This document shows, piece by piece, positions 57,321 to 64,000 of a stretch of 64,000 nucleotides of DNA. The stretch covers positions 32,739,596 through 32,803,595 of the forward strand of contig NC_092115.1 in NCBI RefSeq assembly GCF_045679555.1. Reading direction: 5' to 3'. Position numbers and translations under genes: made by a program. How positions within the stretch are numbered: the first letter of the stretch is position 1; each line of letters opens with the position of its first letter. The notes under the pieces are model-generated. The model did no database searches. It saw only the letters and a list, made by a program, of their open reading frames with translations, and had not been told where the DNA came from. This stretch comes from Salvelinus alpinus (lineage: Eukaryota; Chordata; Actinopteri; Salmoniformes; Salmonidae).

Positions 57321-58880
57321 TGTCTCTATGAGCTCTTTCTTGCTTATTTTTTCCATCACTTATGAAAGGCACCTGGCACTGCATAGCCTGGAATGAACTG
57401 AAACAATGGTGAAATGGAGCACATCAGTTTGGATTCTGGGCTAGCACTATGAATTCCCATAGGCTTGGTTCACTGCTCCACATTTATTATCTGACACTAG
57501 TTTACTGCTGACAGCTCACTAATTCATCACATACCATCCCAGCTAGAACAAAAAAAAGCAGACAACCATTGCTAGATGAGATCATTGCACTCATACTTTT
57601 GTAAAACTGCCCACTTACAGTAGGTGTATCTCTTGGCTATTGTCAGTAAGATAGGATCCCTGTCAAATAGGGAATTATGTCAACTTGAATACTAAGAATT
57701 AAAAACAGTAGGGGAAAAATGCAGGCATCAGCTGGTATTGAACATCTGAAATTCTGTCAAATAATCCCTTGGGCCAAAGAAAAGGCCTTTGACTAATCAC
57801 TTCAGCCAAGGTAATCTTAAATGCTAATGTTTTTCATGCTTTCTTGCTCCTGATTTATGAAGCGGAAACCATCGTCTCATTGATTTGCCAGCTCTGTCCT
57901 CTGTGTCTGCTCCCCTGCTCTTGCTTGACATGCCACTCCATCATCTGTCTTCCTCCTCTCTACGAAGGACTTGATTGCCTGCCCCCTGCAGAGGAAGAAG
58001 TATCTCAGCACCCAGAACCAAATAATGTTTGCAACACGACAATTAGCTGTGTTTCTTTCCTACAAGCGGTGGTCCTACCAGTCGTTGGGTCCAACACAAA
58101 TTATTACTCGTCATTCACTTTCATTGTTTGTTTTCTTGAGTGCCTGCACAGACATTGCTACACACGCTATGATGATATGTACCTGAGTACCTCAATGGCC
58201 CGTTTCCTAGACATATATTAAGCCTAAAGGGTTGAAAAGGACTAAAAGCATTCTTAATGGAGATTACCCATTGAGCTTAATCTGTGTCTGGGAAACAGGC
58301 ACCAAGAGCAGGGGCGCAACTTCTTTTTTTTATTCCCCCCCTTCTAAAACCAAAGTTGCACCCCTGACCAAGAGTATACACTTTTGCAAATGGCACACTA
58401 TGATTGACCAATATCTGAGAGATTTTCTGTGACACTTTATATAATTGCTGTGTGCTAAGAGAAATGCCAAGGGAAATATTTTTGGGATGATTAGAAAAGT
58501 CTATATGGTATTCCTAGCCTCACAAGATACATTTAAACAAACACATGACATTTGTTTGGATTTAGAGCTTAATTTAGCAAATGTGGAAACTATATATACT
58601 TATCATATCCAATTTGGAATAGGAATCTTGAAGGTTAAACCCTTCATTTGAAGTACAAGATGCATAGTTGCGTAATTTAAAATAAATATAAAATATAAAA
58701 CATGAAGCATTAAGAAATTAAATAACATATTGCATTATCTGTAAACATTGTGTTATTGTATGATAATAAAATAAATGCGCACATGCATTATTTATCATGT
58801 ACAAAACAAGGAGAGAGGGAGAGGCACTTTAGCGCTTAGGTTACTTCGATGCCCACATACAGCTGTCCTCAATGAGCAAC
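57321..58880. other. intergenic sequence downstream of dtna
   Basis: A 125-codon plus ORF (57,844-58,221) has no motif I recognise and overlaps a 71-codon ORF in another frame, so neither is called a gene. GGAGATTACCCATTGAGCTTAATCTGTGTC near 58,259 resembles a fish dispersed repeat. The rest is AT-rich. Confidence 0.4.
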
Positions 58881-58890
58881 GCATCAAGTT

Positions 58891-59345
58891 ATGACAGGTC
58901 GAAATCACTCCAGATCAAGCCCATTAGCTTCTGCAACGCCTGTCGAAGAAAATATGTGTCCGTTGTCGGCGTCATCAGCTTCTACAATCGGTGGATTCGA
59001 TTATGCTGAGCCGCGTGACACCGGTCTATGGCCCATGACGTATTCGGGCAAAAGCGGTGAGGGAGGAGCACTATTCTCAAATCGAACAGTAATCTGTGAG
59101 GCTGTGATGCTGGGTCATGTTGTATACAAGGCAGCTTGGTGCATTGTCCAGAAACATATAGCATCTCTTTTTCATAAAATATAGACCTAGGCTATGTTTG
59201 TATTTTCGAACTAGTTTTCATTGAGAAGGCAGATAAAGTATTTTTATCAAAAGCAATCACTTTTGCACGTGAATCCTACTCATTACTCCCAATGCTTAAT
59301 TAAATTGCTTTGTTTTGAGCCGATTTCACCCTGGCCATTTTTTGT
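58891..59345 (+). repeat. unnamed dispersed repeat, copy 2 (inverted relative to 15,770-16,045)
   Basis: Contains the reverse complement of copy 1: AGAAGGCAGATAAAGTATTT, AAAAGCAATCACTTTTGCAC and GGGAGGAGCACTATTCTCAA. Matching runs over about 250-270 bases (about 59,040-59,345); upstream CpG-containing sequence (GATTATGCTGAGCCGCGTGA) has no visible partner. The ORF here is explained by the repeat. Confidence 0.6.
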
Positions 59346-59379
59346 TCAGAACAACTGGAAACGCGGAAATCTAAGACTT

Positions 59380-59580
59380 CCGACTTCAGTGCGTTCAAGA
59401 CAACTAGGAACTCGAGAAAAAATTCTGACGGGGAAAATCGTTTTAAAACGGTCATCCAACTTGGAATTTCAAGTCGGAAAATCTAGCATCTTTTTTTTCT
59501 AGAGCTCCCACTTTCTGGCCTGAAGATCACTGACATCATGATTTTACCTAATTCCGATTTCCGATCAATTTTCACCCGTT
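59380..59580. mobile_element. MITE-like repeat with GTTCAAGACAACT end
   Basis: Begins GTGCGTTCAAGACAACTAGG and contains ATCGTTTTAAAACGGTCATC and CTGAAGATCACTGACATCAT, a sequence I recognise as a very common fish short DNA element. The right end is degraded (ATTCCGATTTCCGA). Confidence 0.55.
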
Positions 59581-60287
59581 GCAAAACACTCCTGCACGGG
59601 AACCCGGGACAGATTAATCGAATCCCTTCAATGAATGGAAAGAGGTGGTGACTCAGAAATATAGCAGTTTTTTTTTAACACGGAGTAACCTGGGATCTGA
59701 GTTCACTGGTGAGTCAAAGATCTACGGTTGCAATGTGTGATAAAAAAAAATATTCATAATAATAAACGTGTGGAATATGTTTCAGGACATGTATGGGCCG
59801 CACACAGTGTTATGTTTTTGAATTATACTCGATGTAATGTGGTAAATATCTTGGCCACCAGTTTCTGTCAAAGTGGGTTTGTAATTATTGCTAACTGGTT
59901 AGCTAGTCCAGTGTACAGTACACTAGCAAAGATGGTGGATAAATGAAGATGTCCCACTCTGGCCGTTTACCGTAGAAAAACGTGGTCAGTTCCGGTCATC
60001 TTAACGGGGCACCAATGCATTAAAGCAGCCACGGTCTGGTCTGCTAGTTAATTGACAGTATATGAACCAGAAAGAATTAGGCAGTGTGATGTCTCGCTTC
60101 CTCTTCCGTCTCTGGTGCTAACTACCGGAGCCGATGTTGACTAGTTATGCCTTGATTAGCTAGCTAACATGCTAACTGTTTGGTTTGACAGCTGGCCAAC
60201 TAGCTAGCAAGTTTTAGTCACTACTCCACTTTCACTTTGGTCTGTGTGTCGTTTTCACAATTGACACTTATGCACATTTAAACCACT

Positions 60288-60587
60288 GTGCGCGGGACAG
60301 GGGACTGCACTTTTGTAGCCAAAACTCTCTTGCTAAAGGTGCTAGAATGTCAAACTTGGATATCGAAAACCAAGCAAAAGCTTGTAAAAAATGACTTTCA
60401 ACTATTAAGTTCATTGCAAGTCTCAGCCACCAGTCATATCCTAATTGTACTGTTGCTCGGGTTTAACACATTCAACAGCATGACACCACAATGGTACAGT
60501 GCTAATCAATGCTGCAATTCAGTTGCAGCCAGCAAGGTGGCCCAGACAGCTGATGCCGCAAAGCAGCTGCTAAAAAATGCATGTTGA
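60288..60587 (+). CDS. unrecognised 99-codon ORF upstream of a polyA signal
   Basis: A continuous plus-strand frame ending VAASKVAQTADAAKQLLKNA and C, with a helical, amphipathic-looking C-terminus and a hydrophobic stretch SHILIVLLLGFNTF. AATAAA at 60,762-60,767 follows about 175 bases after the stop. No family recognised; neighbouring sequence is repeat-rich, so it may be a noncoding transcript or chance. Confidence 0.2.
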   Translation: MRGTGDCTFVAKTLLLKVLECQTWISKTKQKLVKNDFQLLSSLQVSATSHILIVLLLGFNTFNSMTPQWYSANQCCNSVAASKVAQTADAAKQLLKNAC

Positions 60588-60979
60588 GATCTGAAATTCT
60601 CAGTTCAACTTGGCATTTTTGCCTTATGGCATGATTTCTGCAGTCATTATGTTTGCATGGAGAACACTTATGTGTTAAATCATAATAATTCCATGCAATC
60701 TCTTTGGACATTTTTGTTTTAATCATGTGTGCGTGCACTGACTGTGTTGTAGTTTACCCAAAATAAACAGTGTGTGCACTGTCAGAAGATTACAATTTAG
60801 GCTGGCTTCTATTTCATTCCAATTGTATATATAAAAACAAAACAAGTTTAAAATCATTGTTCAGAGATGATCAAAAGATCCATTCTATATTCACACACTA
60901 AGGTATGTCAATTATGCATAGGGTTGCAAAACGGAGGGTATATTACTGGAAACTTTAGAAGTTTAGCAGTAAACTAAAG

Positions 60980-61787
60980 TACACTACATGACCAAAAGTA
61001 TGTGGACACCAGCTCATCGAACATCTCATTCCAAAATCATGGGCATTAATATGGAGTTGGTCCCCTCTTTTCTGCTATAACAGCCCATTGCTGCGGGGAC
61101 TTGCTTTCATTCAGCCACGAGCATTAGTGAGGTCGGGCACTGATGTTGGGCGATTATGCCTGGCTCGCAGTCGGCGTTCCAATTCATCCCAAAGGCGTTC
61201 GATAGGGTTGAGGTCAGGGCTCTGTGCAGGCCAGTCAAGTTCTTCCACACCAATCTCGTCAAACCATTCTGTATGGACCTCGCTTTGTGCATGGGGGCAT
61301 TGTCATGCTGAAATAGGAAAAGGCCTTTACCAAACTGTTGCCACAAAGTTGGAAGCACAGCATCGTCTAGAATGTCATTGTATGCTGTAGTGTTAAGATG
61401 TCCCTTCACTGGAACTAAGGGGCCTAGCCCGAACCATGAAAAACAGCCCCAGACCATTATTCCTCCTCCACCAAACTTTACAGTTTTCACTATGCATTCA
61501 GGCAGGTAGTGTTCTACTGGCATCCTCCAAACCCAGATTAGTCCGTCGGAATGCCAGATGTTGAAGCGTGATTCATCACTGTAAAGAACGCTTTTCCACT
61601 GCTCCAGAGTTCAATGGTGATGAGCTTTACACCACTCCAGCCGACGCTTGGCATTGCGCATGGTGATCTTAGGCTTGTGTGCGGCTGCTCGGCCATGTAA
61701 ACTCATTTCATGAAGCTTCCGACAAACATTTATTGTGCTGACGTTGCTTCCAGAGGCAGTTTGGAACTCTGTAGTGAGTGTTGCAAC
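60980..61787 (-). mobile_element. Tc1-like transposon, family I, truncated
   Basis: Starts TACACTACATGACCAAAAGT and follows the 18,163-19,368 element closely. The minus-strand frame 61,107-61,523 has [20 protein letters not shown] and [17 protein letters not shown]. The right part is missing beyond the hAT element. Confidence 0.88.
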
Positions 61788-63533
61788 TAGAGGTCGACCG
61801 ATTATGATTTTTCAACGCCGATACCGATTATTGGAGGACCAAAAAAAGCCGATACCAATGAATCTGCCGATTTTTTAAAATGTATTTGTAATAATGACAA
61901 TTACAACAATACTGAATGAACACTTATTTTTACTTAATATAATACATCAATAAAATCAATTTAGCCTCAAATAAATAATGAAACATGTTCAATTTGGTTT
62001 AAATAATGCAAAAACAAAGTGTTGGAGAAGAAAGTAAAAGTGCAATATGTGCCATGTAAGAAAGCTAAGTTTAAGTTCCTTGCTCAGAACATGAGAACAT
62101 ATGAAAGCTGGTGGTTCCTTTTAACATGAGTCTTCAATATTCCCAGGTAAGAAGTTTTAGGTTGTAGTTATTATAGGAATTATAGGACTATTTCTCTCTA
62201 TACGATTTGTATTTCATATACCTTTGACTATTGGATGTTCTTATAGGCACTTTAGTATTGCCAGTGTAACAGTATAGCTTCCATCCCTCTCCTCGCTGCT
62301 ACCTGGGCTCGAACCAGGAACACATTGACAACAGCCACCCTCGAAGCAGCGTTACCCATGCAAAGCAAGGGGAACAACTACTCCAAGTCTCAGAGCGAGT
62401 GATGTTTGAGACGCTATTAGCGCGCACCCCGCTAACTAGCTAGCCATTTCACATCGGTTACACCAGCCTAATCTCGGGAGTTGATAGGCTTGAATTCATA
62501 AACAGCAGAGCTGCTGGCAAAACGCACGAAAGTGCTGTTTGAATGAATGCTTACGAGCCTGCTGGTGCCCACCATCGCTCAGTCAGACTGCTCTATCAAA
62601 TCATAGACTTAATTATAACATAATAACACACAGAAATATGAGCCTTAGGTCATTAATATGGTCGAATCCGGAAACTATCATCTCGAAAACAAAACATTTA
62701 TTCTTTCTGTGAAATACGGAACTGTTCCGTATTTTATCTAACGGGTGGCATCCATCAGTCTAAATATTCCTGTTACATTGCACAACCTTCAATGTTATGT
62801 CATAATTACGTAGAATTCTGGCAAATTAGTTCGCAATGAGCCAGGTGGCCCAAACTGTTGCATATACCCTGACTCTGCGTGAAATGAACGTAAGAGAAGT
62901 GACACAATTTCACCTGGTTAATATTGCCTGCTAACCTGGATTTCTTTTAGCTAAATATGCAGGTTTAAAAATATATACTTCTGTGTATTGATTTTAAGAA
63001 AGGCATTGATGTTTATGGTTAGGTACACGTTGGAGCAACGACAGTCCTTTTTCGCAAATGCGCACTGCATCGATTATATGCAACGCAGGACACGCTAGAT
63101 AAACTAGTAATATCATCAACCATGTGTAGTTATAACTAGTGATTATGATTGATTGATTGATTGTTTTTTACAAGATAAGTTTAATGCTAGCTAGCAACTT
63201 ACCTTGGCTTCTTACTGCATTTGCGTAACAGGCGGGCTCCTCGTGAGGCAGGTGGTTAGAGCGTTGGATTAGTTAACCGTAAGGTTGCAAGATTGAATCC
63301 CTGAGCTGACAAGGTAAAAATCTGTCATTCTGCCCCTGAACAAGGCAGTTAACCCACCGTTCCTAGGCCGTCATTGAATATAAGAATGTGTTCTTAACTG
63401 ACTTGCCTAGTTAAATAAAGGTGTAAAAAAATACATTTAATAAAATCGTCCAAAATTACCGATATCCAATTGTTATGAAAACTTGAAATCGGCCCTAATT
63501 AATCGGCCATTCCGATTAATCGGTCGACCTCTA
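61788..63533. mobile_element. hAT-type element copy 2 (no LINE)
   Basis: Inverted ends TAGAGGTCGACCGATTATG and AATCGGTCGACCTCTAG. Nearly identical over its length to 24,237-28,650 minus the L2 LINE, including the SINE at 63,210-63,436. It has no transposase ORF, so it moved in trans. Flanks GTTGCAAC and GTTAGAAC agree at 6 of 8. Confidence 0.9.
63210..63436 (+). mobile_element. tRNA-derived SINE, type B, inside hAT copy 2
   Basis: Same head (AGGCAGGTGGTTAGAGCGTT), body (GCCCCTGAACAAGGCAGTTA) and tail (TTGCCTAGTTAAATAAAGG) as 28,345-28,553, at the same internal position of the hAT. Confidence 0.92.
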
Positions 63534-63904
63534 GTTAGAACAGACCAAAAATGACTACAATTGCAATAGATTGCCATATATTACCTGTTAATGACCTAAA
63601 TTACTATAGATTCCGGTAATTTTAGTAAATTGCTGGTAGCTTTGCAACCCTAACTCTATATGACAATAATCGTTGGAATGGTTGGAATGTCTGACCCTGG
63701 GAGAATCTGGCAGGATTCACAGGAATCAGTCAACTGGCAACCAGAGGTTACTGGCATCACTTTCTCAGGTGCAACCTACAACTATTGTGTCCTTGAGCAA
63801 GGCAGGTCTTTACCCGCCCGGCCTAACCAGGTGCTGCCCTACAGCTGACCCTTTACTGCTCCCAGCAGTGTGGCGTGTCAGTGGGGCCAGTGCGGTCCGC
63901 TATG

Positions 63905-64000
63905 TACAGTGCATTCAGAAACTATTCAGACCCCTTTAAATAGTTTTTTCACCTCATCAATCTACACACAATACCCCATAATGACAAAGCAAAAACAGTT
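63905..64000. mobile_element. start of a Tc1-like element, family VI
   Basis: TACAGTGCATTCAGAAACTA followed by TTCAGACCCCTTTAAATAGT, the same terminus as 34,829-35,717; it runs off the window. Confidence 0.85.

Larger units (their letters stand above)
60919..63652. mobile_element. outer TIR element (TAGGGTTGCAAA ends) holding Tc1 and hAT
   Basis: Left end TAGGGTTGCAAAACGG and right end GGTAGCTTTGCAACCCTA are inverted, with GGAAACTTTA/TAAATTGCTGG-type words beside them. Everything from 60,980 to 63,533 is insertions. Without them the element is under 0.3 kb. Confidence 0.65.

Noticed and set aside
57844-58221. 125-codon ORF rich in Cys and Leu
   Set aside because: No recognised motif, overlapping alternative frames, no splice or promoter support; kept only as an unannotated stretch.
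58891-59184. 97-codon ORF with CpG-rich surroundings as a possible first exon
   Set aside because: It overlaps a dispersed repeat also present at 15,770-16,045 in inverted orientation.

Overview
This is eukaryotic, vertebrate nuclear DNA, almost certainly from a salmonid fish. The window is dominated by Tc1/mariner transposons (including a close relative of the Sleeping Beauty family), tRNA-derived SINEs with the salmonid tail TTGCCTAGTTAAATAAAGG, L2/Rex-like LINEs, hAT-type elements and very long CA microsatellites. The one clear intact gene has a fish/vertebrate exon-intron structure. Family names for repeats are my recognition; no database was searched.

Left part (about 1-11.5 kb), minus strand: exons of a coiled-coil gene that I recognise as ccdc178 (two exons carry the conserved SRRRSCALVNTP block and an ExDRxDAEEAL block). 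Upstream exons look intact. The three downstream exons carry an in-frame TGA, a frameshift and a phase conflict, so this copy is probably a decaying ohnolog. Its introns hold a LINE, an LTR-retrotransposon 3' end, and a TTAA-flanked DNA transposon with a second LINE inside. An RFX-type X-box (11,481-11,493) lies near the presumed 5' end.

Middle (about 11.5-30 kb): repeat-rich DNA between two divergently oriented genes. It has LINE and SINE fragments, a 315-bp-arm inverted repeat, a hAT MITE whose empty target site survives in a nearby duplicate, and a three-level nest (L2 LINE inside hAT inside Tc1, 23.3-29.3 kb). Several candidate noncoding 5' exons of the next gene also lie here, one with a TATA box and an ATG in frame with it.

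Main gene (30.18-57.3 kb), plus strand: dtna, alpha-dystrobrevin. I can join 22 coding exons, with consistent phases at every junction, into a 725-codon open frame. It holds the EF-hand-like region, ZZ zinc finger, two syntrophin-binding motifs and tandem coiled coils. Two exons are microexons (9 and 21 nt), and a third candidate (30 nt) is phase-compatible. The protein links dystrophin-complex components and syntrophins at the cell membrane.

Right part (57.3-64 kb): no recognised gene. It holds dispersed repeats, an unassigned 99-codon ORF followed by a polyA signal, a nested Tc1/hAT structure whose hAT is a second copy of the one at 24.2-28.7 kb, and the first 96 bases of another Tc1.
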